From positions 310,001 to 374,000 of the forward strand of contig NZ_VKKH01000003.1 in the NCBI RefSeq assembly GCF_007197995.1: a DNA stretch of 64,000 bases, given 5' to 3'. The notes beneath the pieces were generated by a model, which did not search any database, was not told the origin of the DNA, and worked only from the letters and a program-made list of their open reading frames with translations. The translations under genes were made by a program, and so were the position numbers. Numbering within the stretch: the first letter of the stretch is position 1; each line of letters begins with the position of its first letter. Shown piece after piece: positions 56,449 through 64,000 of the stretch. This DNA is from Aliiglaciecola sp. M165. GTDB lineage: Bacteria; Pseudomonadota; Gammaproteobacteria; Enterobacterales; Alteromonadaceae.

Positions 56449-57456
56449 ATGACTACTTCTCGAATTACTATTCTGTTATCGATGTTTGCTGTGGTGGCGG
56501 TAAACCAACAGTCCTTCGCTCAAGACAGCGCGAAAAAGCCTGTTCAAGCTAATGATTTAGTTGAAATATTTGAAAAGTTAGGTGGTAAACATCCGGGTTT
56601 TAGAAAAGCACATGCCCGCGGCTTATGTGCCTCGGGCATTTTTACACCTTCTACCGACCAAGCCATGCAAGAACACTTCAAAAGCGCCAGTCTGCTTTCA
56701 AACGGTGAATTACCAGTAAGTATGCGCTTTTCACTTGGTGGCGCCAACCCTAATGCCGACGAACGTGCACCCGGAACCAGAGGGATGGGAATGAAAATAT
56801 CACTTCCTGACGGAAGTATGCACGTTTTTACTGGTAATAACTTCCCAGTATTTGCAGGTAAAGATCCCGAAACATTTTTTGGCTTTTTGTCTACTTTGTT
56901 GCCTGACGAAGACGGTGTAAGAGACCCTAAGAGAACCGGTAAATTCATCATGGAAAACCCAAGCGTTCAGGCTCACGCTGCGTGGCAACAAAGTGCAAAA
57001 ACTGCGGCGTCTTATGCAAATACTGAGTTCTTTGGCTTACACACATTTTTTTATAATCAAGGACAGGCAAATGAAACGAAATTCAGGTGGCATCTCACGC
57101 CTGATCTAGGCGTGCAAACACTATCAAAAGACGAAGCCGCCCAAAAACCAGAAGCATTTCTGGCTGACACGATGAAAAAGCAAATGGCAGATTCAACTGT
57201 AAGCTTTACCTTGCATGCAAGCATTGGCCAAGCCGAAGACAGTGATATCGACCCTTCAAGCCAATGGCCCTCACAAAGAGCAAAAGTGAGTTTGGGTAAA
57301 ATCACCCTCACCAGTGCAGGAGATGACAGCTGCAACAACACTAACTATGATCCAAATCTGCTGTCTAAAGGGTTTTCGCCTAGTGCAGATCCTATTTTGC
57401 GGATGCGCTCGCCAGCTTATGCGATTTCATTTGGGAAGCGTTTGAGTAATCAGTAG
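56449..57456 (+). CDS. Catalase family peroxidase (SrpA-like), exported
   Basis: 335-residue small-subunit catalase-family protein. Signal peptide 1-24 (ends FAQDS). The haem-distal His lies in KAHARGLCASGIF (about 54-66), GTRGMGMKISLPDG and FPVFAGKDPETFFGF follow, and the haem-ligand Tyr is expected in RMRSPAYAISFGKR near the C-terminus. The length is that of the short SrpA group rather than of full catalases. Expected action on peroxide in the periplasm. Strong hairpin terminator follows; an inverted repeat overlaps the RBS. Confidence 0.9.
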   Translation: MTTSRITILLSMFAVVAVNQQSFAQDSAKKPVQANDLVEIFEKLGGKHPGFRKAHARGLCASGIFTPSTDQAMQEHFKSASLLSNGELPVSMRFSLGGANPNADERAPGTRGMGMKISLPDGSMHVFTGNNFPVFAGKDPETFFGFLSTLLPDEDGVRDPKRTGKFIMENPSVQAHAAWQQSAKTAASYANTEFFGLHTFFYNQGQANETKFRWHLTPDLGVQTLSKDEAAQKPEAFLADTMKKQMADSTVSFTLHASIGQAEDSDIDPSSQWPSQRAKVSLGKITLTSAGDDSCNNTNYDPNLLSKGFSPSADPILRMRSPAYAISFGKRLSNQ

Positions 57457-57509
57457 TTTTTTTACCATTCAAAACCGTCAAAGCTGCACATTCGAACCCG
57501 CCAAATAGC

Positions 57510-57552
57510 AAAAAGGCAACAAAGTGATTATTCATCATTTTATTGCCTTTTT
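57510..57552 (+). terminator. Rho-independent terminator after the catalase-family gene
   Basis: Outer stem AAAAAGGCAA/TTGCCTTTTT (57510-57519, 57543-57552) with an inner stem AAAGTGAT/ATCATTTT closing a small loop, and T-rich flanks on the plus strand. It also sits beyond the convergent PEP-CTERM gene and may serve both. Confidence 0.75.
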
Positions 57553-57616
57553 TGTTATTGCTGCGATTGAGCAATTTTTATTTAGGTATTAACAACTTAA
57601 GCGACGGGACAAAATG

Positions 57617-58312
57617 TTACGATTTGCGAAAACGCCCAAAGCCCAATGCCATAAGCGCAATTGAAAGCAAGGCAAGTGAACCTGGCTCCGGAATCGCTGA
57701 TACGCCTAATACTTCGACATCATCGCTGCTGCCATCTACCCAAAGCATAAAGTGGGTGCCGATAAACATATCTTGCATCTCAAATGCCCACTCTCTTTCC
57801 CCATCGGGGCCAGACACATCAAATATCGACTCGCCAAGTATGATGGAATCCGGGTTGTTAAAAAGCACAGAAGACACGTTGAAATCGTCCGAGCGCCCCA
57901 AATCTCCCATAAAGAAATCGAAAATATTCACATTATGGCTGAAAGAAAATAGCAATCCTTCATCAGGGTCCGTTGCATAGTTGCTGCTTGAACCACCATC
58001 CAGATCATTACCGTCATCGGCAGAAGAAAGTACACCTAATCCTTCGTCATCTTGGAAGACACCGAAACCATCTTCGGTAACCATCTGCCATGCTTCCAAC
58101 TGGTCACCATCGGAATTATAACTTGTGGTCCAGGCGGTCACAGAAAGCATCAGATCGCCGTCCGCAAAGATCATTTCGTTGCTGATATTTGTATTGTTTT
58201 CATCCCAAAGAGGAAAAACATAGGTGGGTTGAGCAAAAGATTGAAAACAAGAAAACATTAATACTGAGCTGGCAGTCAACACAGATAATTTTTTAAACAA
58301 CTTTAATTTCAT
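57617..58312 (-). CDS. PEP-CTERM anchored exported protein
   Basis: 231 residues from ATG at 58312 (MKLKLFKKLSVLTASS..., signal peptide to about residue 28). An upstream in-frame start at 58372 would add 20 residues. The C-terminus ends with IPEPGSLALLSIALMALGFGRFRKS, a textbook PEP-CTERM sorting signal: PEP motif, hydrophobic helix, basic end. Such proteins are processed by an exosortase and tied to extracellular polysaccharide or outer-surface display. The rest is acidic and Gly/Asp-rich with no recognised domain. No exosortase gene is in the window. Confidence 0.9.
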   Translation of the reverse strand: MKLKLFKKLSVLTASSVLMFSCFQSFAQPTYVFPLWDENNTNISNEMIFADGDLMLSVTAWTTSYNSDGDQLEAWQMVTEDGFGVFQDDEGLGVLSSADDGNDLDGGSSSNYATDPDEGLLFSFSHNVNIFDFFMGDLGRSDDFNVSSVLFNNPDSIILGESIFDVSGPDGEREWAFEMQDMFIGTHFMLWVDGSSDDVEVLGVSAIPEPGSLALLSIALMALGFGRFRKS

Positions 58313-58600
58313 TACAACTACTACATCAATTAAATAATAAGGACGTCGACCTAAAAGCACTTTCTGTGCCAACTATTTAATTATTATTTTTCAATGATAT
58401 ACGGAAAATTTTACAGTTAAATGTAAATTTTTTTGACACTGGATATTTTCAAGCTTGATAATTCATTCGCCATAACTTTTAAATAATCTAGATAAAAGAA
58501 ATCAAACTTAGTCCTTATCGATTCATTGGCTTTTCACGCGTATTTCACATCTACTGTCGTATCTTTTTAGCTATTCACTGCGTAACTAAAGAAATAAAAG

Positions 58601-59365
58601 ATGAAAAGTAAAAAAGCATTGGCTTTTGGAGTACTCGTTAGCATTTATTCATTTGGCGTTGTAAAAGTAACTGAAGCTTCCCTTGAAGATAACTCTCCCA
58701 ATAAACAGAGTGTATTAGTTTCCTCAGTAAAGGCTGCTATTGAACGATATGAACAAACACCAAAAGAAAATTGGGCTTTTCAAGTATCTCGCTATGAAAA
58801 TGAAGAGGGGCAAATCAGCAGCAGCATAGAGCATTACACACCTAATGTTGATGTATCCAAACAATGGACATTGACCCAAATTAACGGCGAGGCCCCGACT
58901 CCTCAGCAAATCAATAATTTTGTCAAAAGCAAAGTCAAAGACCAAAAGCGTTCAGATAAGAGTCTTTCTATTGAGTTGCGAAAACTTATCAAGCTTGATT
59001 CATTAACGCTCATTAAGGAAAGTGAAAATATCCTTGATATCAATTTTAACGTTCAATTAGACCGCTTGGGTTCAGATGCAAAAGATAAATTGCAAGGTAG
59101 GCTAACATTGAACAAGCAATATGGTTTCATCGAAAGTATTGTCATAACCAATAAAGCGGAATTTTCTCCGATGTTTTCCGCCACTATTCGTGATTTGGAA
59201 CTAACCATTATGTTTGTACAAATCAATGATGCCATTCTACTGCATCAACAAAATTTAAACATGAAGGGGACCTTTGCTTTTTTCAGCGAAATAGATGAAG
59301 TGTCTCGCGACGTTTTTTCAAATTACCGTTTTGTCTCAGATGTTAAGCTAGCGGGAGGCAAGTAG
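58601..59365 (+). CDS. Exported protein of unknown function
   Basis: 254 residues with an N-terminal hydrophobic signal (about 1-25, MKSKKALAFGVLVSIYSFGVVKVTEA). The remainder is rich in charge with beta-strand patterns (DINFNVQLDRL, RLTLNKQYGFIESIVITNKAEF, LTIMFVQINDAIL), which could fit a periplasmic beta-rich fold. No family recognised. Downstream come four tandem copies of an 8-bp repeat. Single gene, preceded by an AT-rich 230-base gap. Confidence 0.7.
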   Translation: MKSKKALAFGVLVSIYSFGVVKVTEASLEDNSPNKQSVLVSSVKAAIERYEQTPKENWAFQVSRYENEEGQISSSIEHYTPNVDVSKQWTLTQINGEAPTPQQINNFVKSKVKDQKRSDKSLSIELRKLIKLDSLTLIKESENILDINFNVQLDRLGSDAKDKLQGRLTLNKQYGFIESIVITNKAEFSPMFSATIRDLELTIMFVQINDAILLHQQNLNMKGTFAFFSEIDEVSRDVFSNYRFVSDVKLAGGK

Positions 59366-59370
59366 CAGCT

Positions 59371-59402
59371 GTTCTGACGTTCTGACGTTCTGACGTTCTG
59401 AC
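59371..59402. repeat. Four tandem copies of GTTCTGAC
   Basis: Exact 8-bp unit GTTCTGAC repeated four times from 59371 to 59402, six bases after the stop of the exported-protein gene. Simple tandem DNA, no coding. Confidence 0.95.
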
Positions 59403-59552
59403 ACCACGTTTATATCATCAATACCCGCCACATGTATTTTTCAGCAAAACGTCAGTGAAAAATCATTTAATGTGATTTTAGTTCCTCTAGGTTATGAAAA
59501 ACGCAATTCACTAATTTCTAAATTCTCGCTTTTTTTACATAAGGACAACATT

Positions 59553-60326
59553 ATGATCATTGGCGCTACGCTAAAAAAAATATTCATGGCAACGGCCGCC
59601 GTGGCAATTGTTGTGGGTGCTTTTCTCGTTTATGCATTGGCTGGCTTAGGTGCCCGTCCAGTTTTATTTGCCGAGCCACCAAGTTTTGTTAAAAAGTATG
59701 CTACAACATTGCAGTACTCCAATGCATATCCCCTTGACGCATCCAAAACAGTTGGCAAACAGTTAGACGAGACTGAATCCGTAAAAATCACGACGGATTT
59801 CTTAAAAGAAGAAGCATTGGTCCGCAAGGTATTTTTCGAAGATGAATCGCCAGGTTTGATACTTCCTTTGTTTGCACATCCAGATAGAACACAGAGGGTG
59901 AAAATTGCCTCGGCGTTTTCCGCTGTGAACGTTAAGTTTACCCACGATGAAGAAAGTGGATTTCCTGAAAAAAGGCGTCAGTTTTGGTTAGATGTAAAAG
60001 AACATATTCCCAATATAAAAAATGCATTGTTTGAAGCCCTGGCCGCGTCAGCTAAAGAAGGCTCTAAGAGCACCATCCCATACACACTAGCTTGGATGCC
60101 AGGACAAGACCACGAGACCGTCGAGTTCTTTGCCTGGTCTGCAAAACACCACCCAGATCAGTGGGTACGTCGTTTTTCTGTTTACTTTGTGGTCGAATTT
60201 GGCGAAAACGAAGAACTTGCCAGTTCACTGCTACAAGACCGAACCCATGATCCGGATTATGGCGTGCGCAGAGAAGTTTTAGACCTGCGAATTAAACGAC
60301 TTACCGGACAAAATCAACAAAGTTAG
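59553..60326 (+). CDS. Membrane-anchored protein of unknown function
   Basis: 257 residues from ATG 59553, which has RBS AAGGA eight bases upstream; a GTG at 59472 would add 27 residues. Residues about 6-30 (KKIFMATAAVAIVVGAFLVYALAGLGA) form a membrane anchor or signal. The remainder is helical with VRRFSVYFVVEFGENEELASSLL and YGVRREVLDLRIKRL, which recalls HEAT-like repeats, but no family is recognised. An intrinsic terminator follows 40 bases after the stop. Confidence 0.7.
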   Translation: MIIGATLKKIFMATAAVAIVVGAFLVYALAGLGARPVLFAEPPSFVKKYATTLQYSNAYPLDASKTVGKQLDETESVKITTDFLKEEALVRKVFFEDESPGLILPLFAHPDRTQRVKIASAFSAVNVKFTHDEESGFPEKRRQFWLDVKEHIPNIKNALFEALAASAKEGSKSTIPYTLAWMPGQDHETVEFFAWSAKHHPDQWVRRFSVYFVVEFGENEELASSLLQDRTHDPDYGVRREVLDLRIKRLTGQNQQS

Positions 60327-60365
60327 TTGCCTATTGATAAATCAGTTTATAAATCCACTATATGG

Positions 60366-60390
60366 AGACGTCTATTTAAGGCGTCTTTTT
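60366..60390 (+). terminator. Rho-independent terminator
   Basis: Stem AGACGTC/GGCGTCT (60366-60372, 60380-60386, one G-T pair) and a five-T run ending at 60390, 40 bases after the unknown gene's stop. Confidence 0.75.
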
Positions 60391-60420
60391 GATTGGACAT
60401 ATTAGATTATTTCGCACAAC

Positions 60421-60650
60421 CAAACTCAGCTTGCGCAAATGTCACCTTAAAATTGGATTTCACTTCGCTCAACATTTCGTTTCGATGAATTTGCACGGAA
60501 ATTGGTGCGTCTGAGTAGACTCGAATTATCGACCATTGGACCGGGTCATAGAGAGCGGTGGTGCGGAGCGCGGCCTTGACCGTCCGCGTCAGACTGCCAG
60601 ACTCACCTTGCGCAAATGCCACCTCAAAATAGGATATCGCTTGGCTCAAA
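60421..60650. repeat. Duplicated 53-bp sequence flanking a tRNA fragment
   Basis: Copies at 60421-60473 and 60598-60650 share 44 of 53 positions. A decayed tRNA-Val 3' end (60503-60534) lies between them. A 80-codon minus-strand frame covering the copies is open, but its composition and repeats suggest it is not a gene. Confidence 0.8.
60503..60534 (-). pseudogene. Fragment of tRNA-Val 3' end
   Basis: 32 bases matching the tRNA-Val(GAC) 3' half including the encoded CCA (62118-62149) at 29 of 32 positions. The three differences are all C-to-T on the plus strand and disrupt T-stem and acceptor pairing. It lacks the 5' half. Confidence 0.85.
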
Positions 60651-60736
60651 ACGAAGAAGAGTGGACAGCCACAAACTATACCATCGAGTTAACCCAATCA
60701 ACTAAGCTTGAGTGACTAGTGTAAAAGGAAACTGAC

Positions 60737-61690
60737 ATGCCATTGCCAAGGAAGCGCCAGATAAGTTTAGAAGACACTCCCTACTATCATTGTGTTTCAC
60801 GTTGTGTGCGCCGAGCGTTTTTGTGTGGGGAAGATGCCTATTCCGGTCAATCTTATGAACATCGCAGGCAATGGGTAGAAGACCGCCTGTTATTTTTGTC
60901 AACGGCCTTTGCCATCGACGTGTGCGCATACGCCATAATGAACAATCATTTTCATGTGGTGTTATTTGTCAATACAGAGAAAGCAAACGGTTTGTCTGAT
61001 AAAGACATTTGTCTTCGATGGCACAAACTCCACAAGGGTACACTGCTTACTCAGCGATTTGCGTCCGAAGGTGCTGATTCATTGTGTGACGCTGAAAAGT
61101 TAACGCTTGCGTCGACTCTTGCCATTTACCGACAGAGACTCATGGATATCAGCTGGTTTATGCGGGAATTAAACGAACCCATTGCCCGTCAAGCCAACCA
61201 AGAAGACAACTGCACTGGCCATTTCTGGGAAGGACGATTTAAATCACAAGCATTACTGGATGAACATGCACTGGCTGCCTGCATGGCGTATGTCGACCTA
61301 AATCCAATCCGTGCTAACATGGCAAAAACACCTGAAACGTCAGAGCACACCAGCATTAGACGACGCATCCAAGACCTTAAACGAGGCTATGAGCCCAGAA
61401 CACTAATGCCCTTTGTGGGTAATCCGCGGCAAACCCTACCCCATGGCCTAACATTCAACCTGATAGACTACATCAACTTGGTAGAGCAATCTGGCAAAAT
61501 TCTGCATTCTCATAAACGCGGCGCGATAGATATCAATCAATCCCCTATTCTGTTGCGACTCGGAATTGATGAAACACTCTGGGAGAGATTAACGTCTGAA
61601 TTTGAACGACATTTCAGTGTGGCGGCCGGAAATGTGACCACATTGGACACACACAGAAAACACAGAAGGCAAAGACGACAATCTCATTAG
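60737..61690 (+). mobile_element. REP-associated tyrosine (Y1) transposase gene
   Basis: 317-residue RAYT of the IS200-like Y1 superfamily. Catalytic HUH is NNHFHVV (H71-F72-H73) and the candidate nucleophile is Tyr185 in ACMAYVDLNPIRAN, following GHFWEGRFKSQALLDE. N-terminus MPLPRKRQISLEDTPYYHCVSRCVRRAF is standard. It is a full-length gene with RBS AAGGAAACTGAC. Single copy in the window, with repeats upstream and palindromes downstream. RAYTs move REP-type elements, usually domesticated and not transposing themselves. Confidence 0.9.
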
Positions 61691-61874
61691 AGACGCTTAC
61701 CACGATTCAAACCTTCCTAGTCTTAAAAGCGCTAAACGCGCCAATTTAGGCTGCATTAAAAACGGTAATTTCACTCCATTTCGCACGTTGAAGTTTTCCA
61801 ATTCATGAAAATTATGCATATTCGCCAAGTTAAAAGAGTCGAAGTCACGCGCAAAACGGAAAGGAAATGCAAAT

Positions 61875-61895
61875 CATAATATTCAAAATATTATG
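61875..61895. repeat. Perfect palindrome near the transposase
   Basis: Arms CATAATATT and AATATTATG around CAA. AT-rich, nine pairs, no T-run. Part of the repeat-rich gap 61691-62117. Confidence 0.75.
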
Positions 61896-61915
61896 GCTGT
61901 CCATGAAGTTGTTCT

Positions 61916-62057
61916 TGACACACTTTTGACACACTCAGTGAAAATTTGGGAAATTCAAGAACGAGAAAATCTCAAATGACACACTGGTGACACACCAGTA
62001 AATACAATAACTTAGATGATAATCGATGTAAATATAGCCTGACTCACTTTGACACAC
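61916..62057. repeat. Five TGACACAC boxes with an embedded palindrome
   Basis: TGACACAC at 61916, 61927, 61977, 61988 and 62050. The first two pairs are 11 bases apart start to start. Around 61983-61999 a perfect ACTGGTG-ACA-CACCAGT palindrome includes part of one box. No coding content; operator-like or transposon-end-like. Confidence 0.75.
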
Positions 62058-62117
62058 TCGAAAATGACAAAAGCACGGAGCCTAAAAGTATAAACATATG
62101 ATTTTATTATGAAAAAA

Positions 62118-62194
62118 TGGTGCGTCCGAGTAGACTCGAACTACCGACCCCCACCATGTCAAGGTGGTGCTCTAACCAACTGAGCTACGGACGC
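62118..62194 (-). tRNA. tRNA-Val (anticodon GAC)
   Basis: 77-base gene on the minus strand including encoded CCA. Acceptor GCGTCCG pairs with CGGACGC, D-arm GCTC-AGTTGGTTA-GAGC, anticodon stem CCACC-TTGACAT-GGTGG, T-arm GGTAG-TTCGAGT-CTACT. The anticodon GAC reads GUC. The CACCTTGACATGGTGG core equals that of known tRNA-Val species. Confidence 0.97.
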
Positions 62195-62236
62195 ACTTTG
62201 TCAAGACACTCAACACGAATGTGTTAAGCGGCGCGT

Positions 62237-62265
62237 ATAATAACGATGCTAATGCTGTTGTTCAA
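62237..62265 (-). promoter_or_regulatory. Sigma-70 promoter of tRNA-Val
   Basis: Minus strand TTGAAC (62265-62260) and TATTAT (62242-62237) with exactly 17 bases between. A GC-rich discriminator follows, as in stable-RNA promoters. The gene starts about 40 bases downstream. Confidence 0.75.
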
Positions 62266-62316
62266 GCGCTTTTTTGCTCCTATTAACTTGTTTGCTCATT
62301 ATTCATTCGCAAGTCG

Positions 62317-63381
62317 TTAAAATGCAAAAGGTTTCACTTTAGCAGCAACGTTAGGATCTTGTGTCATTTGCATAAAGGCGTCACCGAGTTGATCGCTCTT
62401 TTTGATGACCGTTTGCCAATATTCAATACGCTGCTCTGTTGGCATAGTTTCAAAATCTTTTCGGTCAGGGATCTTTTGATACGGTAGTGATGCAATAAAT
62501 TCTGAGCTAGGCACCGCCATGACCACTTTGTCGTAACTGCTTTTGTGCGGGAGTCTTCTTTTTAATGATTTATCAAACCAACCTGGAATGGGACGCGGAT
62601 AAAAATGTGGATAAAACACAAGGCCCTTTTGAGGACCAAAGGTTAAATCAAAATGATAATCAATAATTCCACCATCGCGATACATTCCTTTTGGTGCACC
62701 ATTGATATTCTCAACCCCTTCAATGACGATGGGAATGGAACCCGAAGCCATCAGAGCTTGGGCTAAATTATTTTTGGCTAAATTGATGGTATAGGTTGGC
62801 ATCTTGTTCGGATCGTCAATTTGCAATTCACTAGTAGGTGAAGCAAACACGTAACGCTCATAAAAGCGCTGTAAAAAGGTACGTTTAACTGCATTGGCAC
62901 CAGCACTGGCTAGTAACCCTGTCATTTGCAATGGTTTACTCTCGAATCGCGTCAAACCTTTACAACGAGCCACAATAAAGTGAGCTTTAATGATGGGATT
63001 ATTGATGATTTCTTCAATGCCATTTTCGCCTAATACATAGTCAAGCAGTTCCAGGCTCGATAAGGTAATTTCTCGAATAGACGGTTTGGCAGAATAAGTA
63101 ACATTGGAATAACGTTCGGCCAATCGATTTATGGCCGCTAGGGGATCGTTTTGACCAAAACATGCAAAGCGAAAAGCACCTGCAGACGAGCCAATGATGT
63201 TTAACGGTCTTTCTCTATTGGCAAAGAATTGCGAGAAAACAACCCTGTCCAACCCCGCCAGCACAAACCATTTAGGCCCGCCAGAAGCCCCCAGCATGTA
63301 ATCAAACAAAGATTGATCGAGTCCATTTTGTTCAATGGCTTTGAGCGCGGTTGGCCCTGCATATAAATCTAAAACGTGCAC
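62317..63381 (-). CDS. Patatin-like phospholipase family protein
   Basis: 354-residue cytoplasmic protein with the patatin Ser-Asp dyad: oxyanion GASGGPKW (31-38), nucleophile elbow GSSAG (64-68, S66), and the DGG triplet in MYRDGGIIDYHFD (about 237-239). Family hydrolases cleave acyl esters of phospholipids. N-terminal part is complete. It is followed on the same strand by the tRNA-Val with its own promoter, so they are separate units. Confidence 0.9.
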   Translation of the reverse strand: MHVLDLYAGPTALKAIEQNGLDQSLFDYMLGASGGPKWFVLAGLDRVVFSQFFANRERPLNIIGSSAGAFRFACFGQNDPLAAINRLAERYSNVTYSAKPSIREITLSSLELLDYVLGENGIEEIINNPIIKAHFIVARCKGLTRFESKPLQMTGLLASAGANAVKRTFLQRFYERYVFASPTSELQIDDPNKMPTYTINLAKNNLAQALMASGSIPIVIEGVENINGAPKGMYRDGGIIDYHFDLTFGPQKGLVFYPHFYPRPIPGWFDKSLKRRLPHKSSYDKVVMAVPSSEFIASLPYQKIPDRKDFETMPTEQRIEYWQTVIKKSDQLGDAFMQMTQDPNVAAKVKPFAF

Positions 63382-63603
63382 GTTTGCCTATCAACGGTTA
63401 CTGTAATGGAGCTAATGTATCAATCAATAAGGCTATTGCAAGACAAAGTAGCGATTCTTTGTATTTAAGTTATTGATAGTCTTATATTTGCTTTTTCAAC
63501 GACCAATGTTTTTTGGTTTAAATTAATATTTCTCAGCAGCATATTTAAGAGTGCTGTTAGAATACAATTACAGCTCATTGCATTTTTTCACAAGAGGCAA
63601 CAA

Positions 63604-64000
63604 ATGCGTTCAAGGACGATAGTATTGATAACCTTGGCGGTTTTTATAGCCGCAATTTATTATTTTTTTAGTGACGAGAAGCTAAACCCGGAAGCACAAA
63701 AATGGATAGAATATTATTCAAAACCTGCAAATCTAGATAAGAACATTTTCATTGAATTTATTGCTTTAGGAAGTGATTCAGAAAATGCATATGAATTGGC
63801 GGTTAATCGATATGAAGACTCCGTTAAGCACATCAAAAATGGATTTGTGGACGACGAAAGGTTAATAACATATCCTGAAATTCCTGGCTATTTTGACTTC
63901 CACGAGAATTCACTATTTTGCACTTTTGATGAAGAGAAGTGTTTTGAACAACTTAAGCTAAACCGTTCAAAAATCGAACCTACTATCAATTTGCATGCAC
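63604..64000 (+). CDS. Membrane-anchored hypothetical protein, 3' end outside window
   Basis: 132 codons visible before the window ends. ATG with RBS AAGAGG. N-terminal anchor (about 6-22, IVLITLAVFIAAIYYFF) and a charged extracytoplasmic part (NPEAQKWIEYYSKPANLDKN, ... ENSLFCTFDEEKCFEQL), two cysteines near residues 107 and 115. No family recognised. Confidence 0.65.
   Translation, partial: MRSRTIVLITLAVFIAAIYYFFSDEKLNPEAQKWIEYYSKPANLDKNIFIEFIALGSDSENAYELAVNRYEDSVKHIKNGFVDDERLITYPEIPGYFDFHENSLFCTFDEEKCFEQLKLNRSKIEPTINLHA

Noticed and set aside
60407..60649. 80-codon minus-strand frame near the RAYT
   Set aside because: Covers the two 53-bp copies and the tRNA fragment; composition is repeat DNA, no RBS.
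60503..62194. Complete integrative element or prophage
   Set aside because: Repeated tRNA end is present but there is no integrase, phage or transfer gene in the interval.

Overview
The window looks like a chromosomal segment of a marine gammaproteobacterium of the order Alteromonadales (Alteromonas/Glaciecola/Aliiglaciecola-like). This rests on gene content and order, not on a database search: thrS-infC-rpmI-rplT followed by pheS-pheT-ihfA, a PilZ gene-mfd-csiV-like block facing a Lol permease, an overlapping recC-recB-recD operon without ptrA, a Spinster-type MFS transporter and an AlkB-like hydroxylase near lipid genes, and a PEP-CTERM protein. Base composition is moderately AT-rich. Most of the window is ordinary core genome with clear family assignments.

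Layout. 1-12.7 kb: AlkB-like membrane hydroxylase, a small secreted protein, Spinster MFS, acyl-CoA thioesterase-like protein, HDOD protein, ketopantoate reductase, glycosyltransferase, a GNAT-nitrilase fusion, a SufS-SufE fusion, a second MFS and a DUF2750 protein. 12.8-17.1 kb: one 1423-residue membrane protein with a Cache-like sensor region and a winged-helix-like C-terminal part. 17.1-26.0 kb: recCBD. 26.2-30 kb: xthA, a CbiM-like membrane protein, a phosphoribosyltransferase and a solitary LolC/E permease. 29.9-36.7 kb: PilZ-mfd-csiV-like-PduO-type adenosyltransferase-thioredoxin-fold block. 36.7-41.4 kb: DASS transporter, nagZ, SLC45-like sugar transporter, an anchored unknown.

41.5-50.1 kb is the translation block on the minus strand: ihfA, pheT, pheS, then about 1.5 kb of accessory DNA, then rplT, rpmI, infC (with an AUU start) and thrS. 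The accessory DNA sits between the rplT terminator and pheS. It holds a 24-bp minisatellite, a gene for a double-glycine leader peptide resembling class II bacteriocin precursors, and two small membrane-protein genes on the same strand. 50.2-60.3 kb is a mixed region: START, DUF1993, fructosamine-kinase, pteridine-reductase, CPXCG, DUF3080, PQQ-type sugar dehydrogenase, catalase-family and PEP-CTERM proteins and three unknowns.

60.4-62.2 kb is a repeat-rich stretch around a REP-associated (Y1) transposase gene. It is bounded on one side by a decayed copy of the 3' end of tRNA-Val and on the other by the intact tRNA-Val(GAC) gene, with two perfect palindromes and five TGACACAC boxes between transposase and tRNA. 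A patatin-like gene and an incomplete membrane-anchored gene close the window.

The most unusual items are the GG-leader peptide module with its adjacent minisatellite, the tRNA-Val fragment/RAYT island with its TGACACAC array, and the giant Cache-like sensor. I see no CRISPR array, complete prophage, integrase or rRNA. All functional statements are from reading translated sequences and motifs; no search was run.
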